From NCBI GenBank assembly GCA_945905745.1, contig CAMDQF010000014.1, forward strand, positions 1 through 40,259: a stretch of DNA of 40,259 nucleotides, written 5' to 3'. Every line of letters starts with the position of its first letter. Positions within the stretch are counted from its first letter, which is position 1. Of this stretch, positions 8,895 through 17,525 are shown in pieces. The position numbers and the translations under genes were made by a program. Below the pieces are notes generated by a model. The model saw only the letters and a program-made list of their open reading frames with translations. It did no database searches and was not told the DNA's origin. Source of the DNA: Litorilinea aerophila (lineage in GTDB: Bacteria > Chloroflexota > Anaerolineae > Caldilineales > Caldilineaceae).

Positions 8895-9827
8895 TCAACC
8901 CATGTGGGGAAATTCGTGCTGATCCCGGTGGTATTGAGAGTCAAAGCGCTGGGTACTCTTGAACCACTCGTGGCGGCCATCGCCGGATTGGGGACGGACG
9001 ATCTCCCGCAGCCGTGCCTGTTCCGCTTCGGACAGCGATTCAAAGGAACGGCCAATCGCGATGTCCTGCTGCAAATTCTCCACTGACTGAATACCGCAGA
9101 CCAGTGTGCTGATGGGCTGGGAGAGGGCGTAGTGGCGGCACTGGTCTGCGGTCAGGCCAAGCCCGGTGATCATCTGGCCCGCGCCGCCCAGACTCTTCAT
9201 CCCGATCGTCCCAATACCCCGCTCCACCAGTTGGGGCAGAATTTGATTCTGGAAGCTCCGGTAGTGGGCATCCGGGACGTTGACCGGCATCTGGCAGGTG
9301 TCCCAGGCAAAGTCCATATCCAGCATCTTTTGCAGAATGTGGGGACTTTTGTGGCCGGTGAAACCGATGAAGCGGACTTTGCCCGCCTGACGGGCGGCCA
9401 CAGCGGCTTCGATAGCCCCGCCAGGCTGGAAGATCAGTTCCGGGTCGTTGTCGTAGTTGACTTCGTGAAACTGCCAGATATCGATCACATCGGTTTGCAG
9501 ACGACGCAAACTCTCGTGCAATTGGTCCGTGGCGGTCGCACTGTCCCGGGCGCAAACTTTGGTCATCAACACCACTTTGTCCCGGCGGTCGTGCAGGGCC
9601 AATCCCATACGCCGCTCGGATTCCCCGTTGTGATACTCCCAGGCCGTGTCCATAAAAGTGATACCGCCGTCGATGGCTCCATGCACCAGGCGCACAGAAA
9701 GCTGCTCGTCCACGGTGGGGCGCACAAAGTGGCCGCCGCCAAAGCCGATGATGGAGACTTTCAAGCCTGTCTTGCCCAATTCGCGCACGGGCATACCGCT
9801 GCTGTTACGTTCTAACACTTGTGTCAT
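8895..9827 (-). CDS. Aldo/keto reductase
   Basis: 310 aa from the ATG at 9827, which follows GAGGCGAAATCA; the 24 upstream codons also open in frame are not needed. The tetrad is complete: Asp60 and Tyr65 (MDTAWEY), Lys90 (LMTK), His121 (QFHE). The C-terminal cofactor end is shorter than in the copies at 4114 and 14415, and the protein belongs to the short-loop group with a C-terminal Arg-rich tail (DSQYHRDQHEFPHMG). In operon between aconitase X (68-base gap) and the ABM protein (about 100-base gap). Presumably reduces a carbonyl intermediate. Confidence 0.9.
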   Translation of the reverse strand: MTQVLERNSSGMPVRELGKTGLKVSIIGFGGGHFVRPTVDEQLSVRLVHGAIDGGITFMDTAWEYHNGESERRMGLALHDRRDKVVLMTKVCARDSATATDQLHESLRRLQTDVIDIWQFHEVNYDNDPELIFQPGGAIEAAVAARQAGKVRFIGFTGHKSPHILQKMLDMDFAWDTCQMPVNVPDAHYRSFQNQILPQLVERGIGTIGMKSLGGAGQMITGLGLTADQCRHYALSQPISTLVCGIQSVENLQQDIAIGRSFESLSEAEQARLREIVRPQSGDGRHEWFKSTQRFDSQYHRDQHEFPHMG

Positions 9828-9895
9828 TGATTTCGCCTCGCTTTTGTCTTGTGTGGATGGCCGATGGGGTAGTCTAGTCCAGGATGGAGAAATTT

Positions 9896-11689
9896 TCAAC
9901 CCGACGAACTCTGATCATCCCATTGCACAGAGCCATCCAGCATCACCTGCACCTGAGCGCCCTGTGGAATCGCCGCGCAGACCTCCGGCGGCAGGGCGAC
10001 CAGCGGGATTTTCTTGCGGAAGAGTTCCTGGGCCACAATCGATGCCAGGGCAAAGAACGAATCCACTTGGGTGGTCAGGATAGCCGCGGGCGCGGTACCG
10101 GCGCGCACGGCCTCCAACAGCACAGCGGTGGTGGTCGAGGATCCACGGGTAAAGGGCACCACCAGTATCTTGCCCGCCGCGATCTGGCCGGCCAGGGGAT
10201 GGCGGCGGTCGATGATCTCGCCGTTGCGATGGTCGTATCCGCCCCAAAAGGAGAGGGGTTCGCTGCTCACCAGTGCCTCCCCCCGCGCCGAACCGGCAAT
10301 GAATGGGCTTCCCTGTACAGAGAATGGCTGGCGACGAACTTGCGGAGGTGTGGAAGCGCTGGGAAGAGGGGAAGCCGGGTCGGATTGACTTGTACTTTCC
10401 CAGAGCGCCACCTCCACTTCCCCTTCCCAAAGCCCTTCTTCACGCACCACCTGGCCGGTCACAGCCGACTGCACGCAATCCTCCAGGCTGCCGAAAACCG
10501 TCTGCATCTGGAGCAGTCCCGGCGAATAGTAGGCATACTTGGCCGAATTGGTCATCAGGGTTTTGACCGAAGCAGGCAGCATCGGCGACGTGAGAATGCA
10601 GGTGTCCACAGTCACCCGGCCACCAAAGGCTTCGAGTGGGTCGAGCAGTCCGGCCTTTTGCGCCAACAGACTCATCATCCGGCTGGTGGTGACCAGAAAA
10701 CGCACAGTGGGATGGCATTTTTTACCGACCAGCAGCGGGACGAGCTGACGAAACTCGGCCAAAGAGAAGTGGGGGCTGCCCAGCACCACCAGATCGAGCG
10801 GTTCGCCATTGGCAGTGGTCAGCTCACGCCGGGCCGCGGCCAGCATCGCCAGGCCCACATCTACGCGCCGGGTCGGCTGCCCATTCTGCAAGGCAGCCGC
10901 CAGAGTGGGTGCTTCGGGCGTGACGCCGACTATATGGAAGAGGGCCACCGCACCCGACGAAGCAGCCCCGGCTCCCAATGCTTTGAGTTGATCTTCAGTG
11001 GGCGTTACCGATAGCCCGGTGATCACCGGAATGGAGTCGCCAGCCAATTTGCCCAGCAGATGGCCGAGTACCGGGTAGAAGCTCTCGTCCTGTTGCAGAG
11101 CCACAGGGATATCCTGCAAATGCAGGTGAAGGTCAGCCGCCCGATTTGCGGTCAGGTGCAACCCAGCCGCAGGCACCCGCCCGGTAATCGCGCAGCAGAC
11201 ATCCAGCAGGTCGGGGTAGCGATTGGTACGCGCCCCGATAACTGAGTTGGCAAAGGCGATGGCGTTGGATTCGCCCCAGGCAATCTGCTGCCCAAAAGCT
11301 GGACGGAGTTCGCTCTGATAGGGCGCGCAGGTCCAGGTGGGAAGCGTGCCCATACTGCCATAGGCCACCATCTGCCGGTGGGCCTGCTCGGCCCACGCCG
11401 GCGGGGTAGACCACTCCTCCCAGCCGTGCTCATCCACGCCGCTTACATTGAGGGAAGTGGGCACGGCCACTTTGGCTCCCAACGACGCCAGCTTCTCGGC
11501 GAATTCCAGTCCCGCCGCGCCGATGTAGACTGTGCTGTCAATGTGGGCTGCCGAAATATCCATCAGGTGGGTTGCGCCATAGATCCCTGCCATCTGGACA
11601 ACGATCGACATAGCCATTTGGGTGGCGGGGCCTTCGCTGCCGTCCAGCATCGCCTGGTCGCGTGGGGAAAGTGTAAGTGTTCTGTTCAT
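9896..11689 (-). CDS. Aconitase X (AcnX), large and small domains fused
   Basis: 597 aa. The first ~410 residues are the DUF521 catalytic part of aconitase X. Residues about 450-590 are the DUF126 swivelling part, recognisable by SARGEALVSSEPLSFWGGYD, HPLAGQ and the phosphate/carboxylate loop TRGSSTTTAVLLEA. Archaeal AcnX is split into two subunits; bacterial forms are often fused as here. Characterised members dehydrate cis-3-hydroxy-L-proline or, in archaea, mevalonate 5-phosphate, using a metal or iron-sulfur centre. A low-complexity Ser/Pro/Gln linker (about 425-450) joins the parts. First gene of a - strand operon; the usual proline-racemase partner is absent, so the true substrate may be another hydroxy acid. 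Confidence 0.9.
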   Translation of the reverse strand: MNRTLTLSPRDQAMLDGSEGPATQMAMSIVVQMAGIYGATHLMDISAAHIDSTVYIGAAGLEFAEKLASLGAKVAVPTSLNVSGVDEHGWEEWSTPPAWAEQAHRQMVAYGSMGTLPTWTCAPYQSELRPAFGQQIAWGESNAIAFANSVIGARTNRYPDLLDVCCAITGRVPAAGLHLTANRAADLHLHLQDIPVALQQDESFYPVLGHLLGKLAGDSIPVITGLSVTPTEDQLKALGAGAASSGAVALFHIVGVTPEAPTLAAALQNGQPTRRVDVGLAMLAAARRELTTANGEPLDLVVLGSPHFSLAEFRQLVPLLVGKKCHPTVRFLVTTSRMMSLLAQKAGLLDPLEAFGGRVTVDTCILTSPMLPASVKTLMTNSAKYAYYSPGLLQMQTVFGSLEDCVQSAVTGQVVREEGLWEGEVEVALWESTSQSDPASPLPSASTPPQVRRQPFSVQGSPFIAGSARGEALVSSEPLSFWGGYDHRNGEIIDRRHPLAGQIAAGKILVVPFTRGSSTTTAVLLEAVRAGTAPAAILTTQVDSFFALASIVAQELFRKKIPLVALPPEVCAAIPQGAQVQVMLDGSVQWDDQSSSG

Positions 11690-11828
11690 TGGGTCACTTT
11701 GAAATCAACAGAAATGAAAAACCCGCTGTCTCTTCTGCCTGGCGGTGAAAGAGACAACGGGCTTCGCGCATACCTTTGCAATCGTTCGAATGCAATCGTT
11801 CAAATTGCACCATTCGAGCAAAGGGTTT

Positions 11829-11903
11829 GGCTGGGGAACAGGGATTTGAACCCCAACTGTCTGATCCAGAATCAGATGTTCTGCCGATTAAACTATTCCC
11901 CAT
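11829..11903 (-). tRNA. tRNA-Gln (anticodon CTG), CCA encoded
   Basis: Read on the - strand, the acceptor stem TGGGGAA pairs with TTCCCCA, discriminator G, followed directly by an encoded CCA (11829-11831). The anticodon arm is TCTGA / TTCTGGA / TCAGA with anticodon CTG, and the T loop GTTCAAATC is canonical. It reads CAG codons. It lies 77 bases downstream of the glutamyl-tRNA synthetase gene on the same strand. Confidence 0.95.
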
Positions 11904-11980
11904 CGGCTATGCAACCGAAGAAATGTTACCACAGACAGACGAGTCGGGCAAATTTTGAACAATGAGAATAGGTTTCAGTC

Positions 11981-13501
11981 CTACCCCATTTTCTCCAACG
12001 CCTCCCCCCCCCACGCCACCCGGCGCAGAACCTCGTCCCGGCCCAGGGCCTGCATACTCTCGAAGAGGGGCGGTGAGACTTTTTTGCCGCTGATGGCGGC
12101 GCGGAAGGGGCCAAAGTAGCCCCCCGCGCTGATGCCCAAGGCGGCGGCCCGCTCCCGGAAAGCGGCCTGAATGTCGTCGGGCAGAAATGGCTCGATTGTA
12201 CGCAGAACAGCCGCGCCATCTGCCAGCACGGCAATACTCTGGGCCGCGTCCAGCTTGCGCCCCAGGAGCAGGGAGGGGTCGTCGTAGACGATCTCGTCCG
12301 CATCCTTGAAGGCCCAATCGATCCACTCGACAGCCTCGTCCAGCCGTTTCAGGCGCTCCTGTATCTGGGGCACGAGAATATCCAGCCGGTTGTCGGCCTG
12401 CAATTTGGCGGCGGGAATCTTCAACTGTTTGCTCAGAATCGGAATCAACTGGGCCTTCAGCGCGGCCGGGGTGATCTGGCGGATGTATTGGCCGTTGAGC
12501 CAGTCCAGCTTGTCATAGGGCAGGGCTGCGGCCTTTGGGTTGACTTGGCTGATGTCGAAGCGCTCGATGGCCTCTTCCCGCTCAAAAATCTCCACTGTTG
12601 GGTCGTAGTTCCAGCCCACATTCGTCAAAAAGTTGAACATCGCGTCGGGCAAATAACCGGCGCTGATGAATTCGTGGACCAGGGCCAGATATTCCTTCCC
12701 CTCCACCACCTTCTTGCGCTTGCTCATCTTGCCTTTGCCGCTGGGGTCTAGAATCACCGGCAGATGGGCGAGCACAGGCAGCTCCCAGCCGAAGGCTTCC
12801 ACCACCAGTTTGTGGATGGGCGCGGTGGAAAGCCACTCCTCGCCGCGCAGGACGTGGCTGATCTCCATCAGGTGATCGTCCACCATCGCGGCCAGGTGAT
12901 AGGTGGGCAGGCCGTCGCTTTTGAGCAGCACTTCGTCCTGCAACTGGCGATTGTCCACCGTAATCTCGCCCCGGATCAGGTCGATGAAGGTCGTTTTGCC
13001 CTCGACCGGCACGGCCAGGCGCACCACCGAGGGCAGCCCGGCGGCTTCCCGCTCGGCCCGCTCGGCCGGGCTGAGATAGCGACAGCGTCGGTCATAGCCA
13101 GTGGTCTGCTTTGTGCGCCGCTGTTCCTCGCGCATCTCCGTCAACCGTTCGGCTGTGCAGTAGCAGCGATAGGCCGCGCCCTTTTCCAGCAACATTTCGG
13201 CGTGCTGTTGGTAGATGGCGGCCCGCTCGGTCTGAATGTAGGGTGCGTGGGGGCCACCCACATCTGGACCTTCGTCCCACTCCAAGCCCAACCAGCGCAG
13301 ACCCCGCATCAGGCTCTCCAGACTTTTGGCGTCGAAGCGCTTCTGGTCCGTGTCTTCGATGCGCAGGATAAATGTGCCGCCCGTATGTTTGGCCCACAGA
13401 TAGTCAAAGAGGGCCGTGCGCAGGCCGCCCAAGTGGAGTTCACCGGTGGGGCTGGGGGCAAAGCGGACGCGCACAGGCCGGGTGTTGATCGGATTGGACA
13501 T
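11981..13501 (-). CDS. gltX: Glutamyl-tRNA synthetase
   Basis: 506 aa, class I synthetase of normal bacterial length. HLGG (23-26) is the HIGH box and KMSKR (258-262) the second ATP-binding motif. Cys113-x-Cys115 and Cys140 form a possible zinc knuckle as in E. coli-type enzymes. It attaches glutamate to tRNA-Glu in the cytoplasm. Many bacteria without glutaminyl-tRNA synthetase use a non-discriminating form that also charges tRNA-Gln. The tRNA-Gln gene directly downstream is compatible with that but does not prove it. ACGGAGCAGCCA precedes the ATG. Upstream DNA is a block of short repeats. Confidence 0.97.
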   Translation of the reverse strand: MSNPINTRPVRVRFAPSPTGELHLGGLRTALFDYLWAKHTGGTFILRIEDTDQKRFDAKSLESLMRGLRWLGLEWDEGPDVGGPHAPYIQTERAAIYQQHAEMLLEKGAAYRCYCTAERLTEMREEQRRTKQTTGYDRRCRYLSPAERAEREAAGLPSVVRLAVPVEGKTTFIDLIRGEITVDNRQLQDEVLLKSDGLPTYHLAAMVDDHLMEISHVLRGEEWLSTAPIHKLVVEAFGWELPVLAHLPVILDPSGKGKMSKRKKVVEGKEYLALVHEFISAGYLPDAMFNFLTNVGWNYDPTVEIFEREEAIERFDISQVNPKAAALPYDKLDWLNGQYIRQITPAALKAQLIPILSKQLKIPAAKLQADNRLDILVPQIQERLKRLDEAVEWIDWAFKDADEIVYDDPSLLLGRKLDAAQSIAVLADGAAVLRTIEPFLPDDIQAAFRERAAALGISAGGYFGPFRAAISGKKVSPPLFESMQALGRDEVLRRVAWGGEALEKMG

Positions 13502-13518
13502 TGGCTGCTCCGTTGGTT

Positions 13519-13618
13519 TTCGGTAATCAGTTATCAGTTATCAGTAACCAGTGGCTGATCCCGGCGAGAGACTGATTACTGTTCACTGCTCACTGTTCAC
13601 TGCCCACTTTCCTATCAC
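13519..13618. repeat. Short-unit repeat block (ATCAGTT / TTCACTGC units)
   Basis: Repeats of ATCAGTT on the left and of ACTGTTCACTGCTC on the right. The two halves are partly complementary (CAGTAATCAGT-like words), so the segment can fold back. It lies in the divergent gap between gltX and the ferredoxin-like gene. No gene is visible. Confidence 0.7.
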
Positions 13619-13680
13619 CCAAGCCTATCACAGCCACTGCCTCCCGTCGAATTTTTGTCCCGCCGGGGAAGTGTGGAACA

Positions 13681-13790
13681 ATGGAACAGAGGCAAGCAAA
13701 AGGCAAAAGGGCAAGGCAAAAGGCACAAGTGAGCTGCCACCTGCCACCTTCAACTTGCCACTTTCGACCTGCCACCTGCCACCTGCGGGA
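13681..13790. repeat. Low-complexity block of GGCAAAAG and TGCCACCT units
   Basis: First GGCAAAAGG-type units (13690-13727), then tandem TGCCACCT/TGCCACTT units (13735-13785), running up to the ribosome site of the next gene. Upstream in-frame codons through this block should not be counted as coding. Confidence 0.7.
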
Positions 13791-13796
13791 GTCCCT

Positions 13797-14342
13797 ATGC
13801 CCATCGATCTCAGCTTCGGCCCGTCTGCGCCCAGTCTGCCCGCCTACGGACGGCAAATTTTCCTCTGCACCCACGGCAACTGTGCGCCCGACAGCCGCAC
13901 GGCCGCATTGCTCGCACGACTACACGAATTGAACGAACAGCACGACCGGGTGCGTTTCAGCAACCAGGAGCGGCTGGTGGTGACACAGAGCGGCTGTCTG
14001 GGCGTCTGTATGGGTGGCCCAGTGCTGGTGGTCTACCCCGATGGAGTCTGGTACGCGGCGGTGGACGAGACGAAATTGGAACGCATTTATACGGAGCATC
14101 TGCTAGGGGGCGTGCCGGTGAATGAGTACATCCTGCATCGCCACTATCCCGCGGGCCAGGGCGCGCCCTATGCACCGGATCTGCGTCCGGCAGAGTCCGT
14201 GGACCCACTGCTCGCCCTGGCCGAGAAAGCCGCGGCAGAAAAGGCCGCGGAGCGGGCAGCCCTACGCGGCAGCCCTACTCCCACAGAACCCATCTCAGAT
14301 CGGGTGGCCGCAGCCCGTGCCCGCCGTCAAAATCGGGGGTAA
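13797..14342 (+). CDS. (2Fe-2S) thioredoxin-fold ferredoxin-like protein
   Basis: About 181 aa from the ATG at 13797, chosen because GGGAG lies just upstream and the longer frame would run through low-complexity repeats. IFLCTHGNCAPDS and TQSGCLGVCMGGPVLVVYPDGVWY give the Cys-x4-Cys ... Cys-x3-Cys set of the thioredoxin-like 2Fe-2S ferredoxins (as in NuoE C-domains and the cobalamin-associated CobW-linked ferredoxins). The last 60 residues are an Ala/Glu/Arg-rich helical tail. Probably a small electron carrier; the partner is unknown because its neighbours face away from or towards it. Confidence 0.82.
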   Translation: MPIDLSFGPSAPSLPAYGRQIFLCTHGNCAPDSRTAALLARLHELNEQHDRVRFSNQERLVVTQSGCLGVCMGGPVLVVYPDGVWYAAVDETKLERIYTEHLLGGVPVNEYILHRHYPAGQGAPYAPDLRPAESVDPLLALAEKAAAEKAAERAALRGSPTPTEPISDRVAAARARRQNRG

Positions 14343-14346
14343 CGGA

Positions 14347-14415
14347 GGGGCACGAGGTGGGGCGGGAACCGTTCTCATCCATAGGCCAACATTCTGCCGC
14401 CCCACCTCATGCCCC
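14347..14415. terminator. Bidirectional inverted repeat between convergent genes
   Basis: Arms 14347-14365 and 14397-14415 pair at 18 of 19 positions, very GC-rich, around a 31-nt loop. They fill the 72-base gap between convergent genes and touch the stop codon of the - strand aldo/keto reductase. Terminator function is inferred from placement. Confidence 0.7.
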
Positions 14416-15410
14416 TACCCCTGCACCAGATGGAGATTGCGGCGCAGGCGGGGGAAGTTGTATTTCAGGCCGGGGAAGCGCTGTAGCCCCTCTTCTTTGA
14501 CCTCCGTGTCGAAGAGATAGGTCACCTGCTCGTAGTCTTTGTCGCTCAGATTGTAATCGAAAGAATCCAGGGCATCTTCCAACTGGGGCAGGGAACTGAC
14601 GCCGATGATCGGCGCGGTGACGGCCTGGCTGTGGCGCACCCAGGCCACGGCCAGCGTCGTGGGGGTGATGCCCCGCGCTTCGGCAAAGGCGACAAAGCGA
14701 TCCACACTCTCGCCGAACTGGCTGAGCCAGGTGATGATCTGGGGGCTGGTTTGGCCACGGGTGTTTTCGGGCAGGGGTTTGCCCCAGCGATATTTGCCCG
14801 TCAGCAGCCCCTGGACAAGAGAACGATAGGCGGTGATGGCGATATTTTCGGCCACGGCCTGGGGGAAGATTTCCACTTCCACGCCCCGCTCGATGATATT
14901 GTAGGCGATCTGATTGTTGATCAGCCGGGGCCAGCCGTTGGCCGCAGCGATGGCGTTGTGGTGGGCCAAGAGCCAGGCGGGGAAGTTGCAGCAGCCCACA
15001 TAGCGAGCCTTGCCAGAGGCCACCACCTCATTCAGCGCCCCCATAATTTCCGTCGGATTCATCCCCTCCACCGGCCAATGGATCAGATACAGATCGACAA
15101 AATCGGTCTGCATCCGCTGTAGACTCTCATCAATGCTGCTCAGAATACTGGCCCGGTCCACCCCTTTGTTGACTTTGGTGGTGACAAAAAGCTTCTCCCG
15201 CCGCCCGCCCTGCATGATACGGCCCAGAATCTCTTCAGTCAGCCCATTGCCATAGCCCGCCGCGGTGTCAATGAAGTTGACGCCCCGCTCAATCGCCAGA
15301 CCCAGAATGCGGTCAGCCTCGGCCTCGTCGCAACGCCCGCCAAACATCATTGTGCCCAAATTCAGTTCGGATACCAGTTCGCCTGTGTTTGCAAAGTTTT
15401 TGGTCTGCAT
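14415..15410 (-). CDS. Aldo/keto reductase
   Basis: 331 aa starting at MQTKNFANTGELVSELNLG; the 81 upstream in-frame codons cross a dispersed repeat and are rejected. Tetrad: Asp48 and Tyr53 (FIDTAAGYG), Lys79 (VTTK), His111 (LIHW). The long central loop and the C-terminal GVSSLPQLEDAL cofactor block place it near the general stress/YajO-type AKRs. Stands alone between a convergent ferredoxin-like gene and a membrane-protein pair, so its pathway is not indicated. Confidence 0.92.
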   Translation of the reverse strand: MQTKNFANTGELVSELNLGTMMFGGRCDEAEADRILGLAIERGVNFIDTAAGYGNGLTEEILGRIMQGGRREKLFVTTKVNKGVDRASILSSIDESLQRMQTDFVDLYLIHWPVEGMNPTEIMGALNEVVASGKARYVGCCNFPAWLLAHHNAIAAANGWPRLINNQIAYNIIERGVEVEIFPQAVAENIAITAYRSLVQGLLTGKYRWGKPLPENTRGQTSPQIITWLSQFGESVDRFVAFAEARGITPTTLAVAWVRHSQAVTAPIIGVSSLPQLEDALDSFDYNLSDKDYEQVTYLFDTEVKEEGLQRFPGLKYNFPRLRRNLHLVQG

Positions 15411-15555
15411 AGCTATGCCACGCCTGTGGGAAATAGGCGTCGGCTTTCCTTTCTGTGTGAGGGAAGTTGACATACATCCGGGGATCGTCGGGTCATGCGT
15501 TGCACCCGCAGAACTCAGATCAGGCAACATGACGGACTGACACACCAGTAACAAC

Positions 15556-15660
15556 GAAACGAGGGACGCAGATTCACGCAGAAACAACTGATCTGCGCAG
15601 ATTTTATCCGCGGCAATCATCTTTTTCCGCTTCATCAGCGTCCTATTTAGCATCAGTGTA
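15556..15660. repeat. Dispersed palindromic intergenic repeat copy
   Basis: Nearly the same element as in the array at 29712-30162: GGGACGCAGATTCACGCAGA, ACTGATCTGCGCAGATTTTAT, CAATCATCTTTTTC and the inverted end CATCAGCGTCCTATTT. It fills the gap upstream of the aldo/keto reductase. Confidence 0.82.
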
Positions 15661-15682
15661 TCACAAATCCGATTGGGTAAGA

Positions 15683-16699
15683 CTATTCGACATTTACCTG
15701 CGCTCCATTGCCTGCTGCCCTTTCCCGGTGGGGATTGGGCACATTTTCCGCCACAATCGTGTCAACCGCGGCAATGGTGGCGGCCTGGAATGTCATTCCA
15801 TCGGCCAGTTGCTGGCTGCTCGTCATATAGCCTGTGCTGCCGGCGTGGGCCATTGGCCCCAGATTGCGAAAGACGATGCGCCCCCGCCGTCGCGCTTGGT
15901 TCCAATCCGAATACCACATCAGGGGCCAACGCCCAGGAAAGACGAGAGGGGTCAGCCGCTGGGATGTGTCGTTCTCGCCATAAAGATGATAGACCCGGTC
16001 TACCGCCAGCAGGCCAGGGTCGCTGCCGTAGATGCCCCCCAGAAGAATCACATAGACCGGCCCGCCGATCTGTTCGCGCAGATAGGGGGCCGCGCCCACG
16101 GCAATCTGCCCCGCGCCGCTGTAGCCCATGACAAAGACGGGCAAGGGCTGCTCTGGGTCGTAACCGTGACGGACCAAGCCATGGGCGATCACCCGGGCCA
16201 TGGCCTGGTTGTAGATGGGTCCGTAGCGGTGGTCGATGGAGATGGCGACCTGCCAGATGTTGCGCAGGTTGATGAGATAACCGCCCAGCCGCTCCAGCCA
16301 GTTATCGCTCAGCTTGCGGCGCAGCGCCCACCGCCAAAGACCGGCAAAAAAGGGTGTACCGGTCAGAGGCAAGTTGTTGACCGAATAGGGGAAGATATCG
16401 TCAATGATAATCGTATGGGGCAGGCTTTCGTCCAGGCGATCCAGAAAAGCCCGCTCCCGGCGGCTCAGGCTTTCGCCCCCCACCTGGGCGATGCCGGAGA
16501 GAAAAATCAGATAGCTGTGAACCTTCTCCACACTCTTCGCCGGGGGGATATCCGCAGGCAGATCGTCGGTGTGGATGTTGGAGCCAAACCAGCCCGCCCA
16601 CCAGCCGAGCGCCTCGAAGGGGGCCAGGGCAGCCCAGGCCAGCAGCGCCACAATCCCAATCCCCAGCAGGGAGAGCAGGTCGGCCAGAGATTCAGCCAT
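15683..16699 (-). CDS. Membrane-anchored alpha/beta-hydrolase-like protein
   Basis: 338 aa. An N-terminal hydrophobic segment (about 8-33) anchors a globular part. VFVMGYSGAGQIAVGAAPYL is a nucleophile elbow (G-x-S-x-G) after a strand, GENDTS could supply the acid, and MAHAGSTGYM a late His, the order of an alpha/beta-hydrolase triad. Before it, a charged region and a short hydrophobic stretch (LTGTPFFAGLWRW) may touch the membrane. Its start overlaps the end of the Yip1-like gene by 8 bases, so the two are translationally coupled. Substrate unknown. Confidence 0.72.
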   Translation of the reverse strand: MAESLADLLSLLGIGIVALLAWAALAPFEALGWWAGWFGSNIHTDDLPADIPPAKSVEKVHSYLIFLSGIAQVGGESLSRRERAFLDRLDESLPHTIIIDDIFPYSVNNLPLTGTPFFAGLWRWALRRKLSDNWLERLGGYLINLRNIWQVAISIDHRYGPIYNQAMARVIAHGLVRHGYDPEQPLPVFVMGYSGAGQIAVGAAPYLREQIGGPVYVILLGGIYGSDPGLLAVDRVYHLYGENDTSQRLTPLVFPGRWPLMWYSDWNQARRRGRIVFRNLGPMAHAGSTGYMTSSQQLADGMTFQAATIAAVDTIVAENVPNPHRERAAGNGAQVNVE

Positions 16700-17342
16700 T
16701 ACCGCCCCCTTTGCGCTGCTTCGGGCGGAAGCGATCCCGCCAATCTTCGGGCAGGCGCACCCAGCGCAGGTCCTCTATTTTCCAGCGCAGAGGCACACCC
16801 GCCGCCCGATTTTCCGCCCAACGCTCGAAGGCCAGCAGCGGACGGCCCAGGGTGCGCCGGATAATCTGCACCAGCAGCCAGCCCACCCCGCTACACGCCA
16901 CCGCCTGCCAGAGGGTCAATTCCAACCCGGCGTGAATGGCTACGACCGTCGCCAGCAGCGTCCAGACGTCGATGATCAGGGCAAAGAGGCTGCCCAGATA
17001 GGGCGTCAGGACGAAGAAACCAAAAAGTTGGGGCGCATAGGCCAGCCCCACCGACCGGGCCACCACCACAAACTCCTCCTCCCGGCCAAAGAGACGCATC
17101 CCCACCAGCCAGATGGTGGCGGCCCAGAAGAGATAGCCCACCGCGTGGGTGGCGGCGGAGAGGAGGAGGGAGAGGAGAAAGCGGCGGGGGGTGATGCGGT
17201 TGAGGAAGAGAACAATTGACTGGCCGATCCCTTCCGAAAGGCCGGCCAAAGCCACCACCAGCAGAGCCAGCCCCAGCCCGTGCCTGTCCTCTGCCAGCAG
17301 CCGGAAGACCGTCGCATCCAGGGCCAGGGCGCGGCGAAGCAT
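16692..17342 (-). CDS. Yip1-like multi-pass membrane protein
   Basis: About 216 aa from the ATG at 17342 (MLRRALALDATVF); 27 more in-frame codons upstream run into repeat-like sequence. At least five hydrophobic segments are spread over residues ~20-180, with the motif RSVGLAYAPQLFGFF typical of the Yip1 domain. The C-terminus is soluble and basic. Bacterial Yip1 proteins have no settled role. Overlap with the hydrolase gene suggests that the two proteins work together at the membrane. Confidence 0.75.
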   Translation of the reverse strand: MLRRALALDATVFRLLAEDRHGLGLALLVVALAGLSEGIGQSIVLFLNRITPRRFLLSLLLSAATHAVGYLFWAATIWLVGMRLFGREEEFVVVARSVGLAYAPQLFGFFVLTPYLGSLFALIIDVWTLLATVVAIHAGLELTLWQAVACSGVGWLLVQIIRRTLGRPLLAFERWAENRAAGVPLRWKIEDLRWVRLPEDWRDRFRPKQRKGGGNG

Positions 17343-17434
17343 CTCGGCAAAGCCGGGGAGAGGATTTTCACTGCTAAGAGCGCAAAGAAACGCAAAGGAT
17401 GAGGGGAGCATTGCCGTCAGCATTCAAACGACCC

Positions 17435-17516
17435 CAACCACAAAGACACCAAAACACAAAGAAGAAGCAGACGCCGATTCTGTTTCTTCCTTTGTGGCTT
17501 TGTGGTTGAAAACGCA
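17435..17516. repeat. Inverted repeat of AACCACAAAG-type units
   Basis: AACCACAAAGACACC...CACAAAGAAGAA on the left and TTCTTCCTTTGTGGCTTTGTGGTTG on the right form an imperfect fold-back. A relative of the right half recurs near 18475-18520 (CTTGTGGCTTTGTGTCTTTG). Intergenic, non-coding. Confidence 0.7.
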
Positions 17517-17525
17517 TCTACACCG

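Noticed and set aside
9884..11014. 376-codon + strand frame
   Set aside because: Antisense of aconitase X; composition typical of a shadow frame.
14415..15653. 412-aa version of the aldo/keto reductase with a hydrophobic N-terminal extension
   Set aside because: The extension crosses a dispersed repeat, and the AKR fold starts properly at the ATG at 15410.
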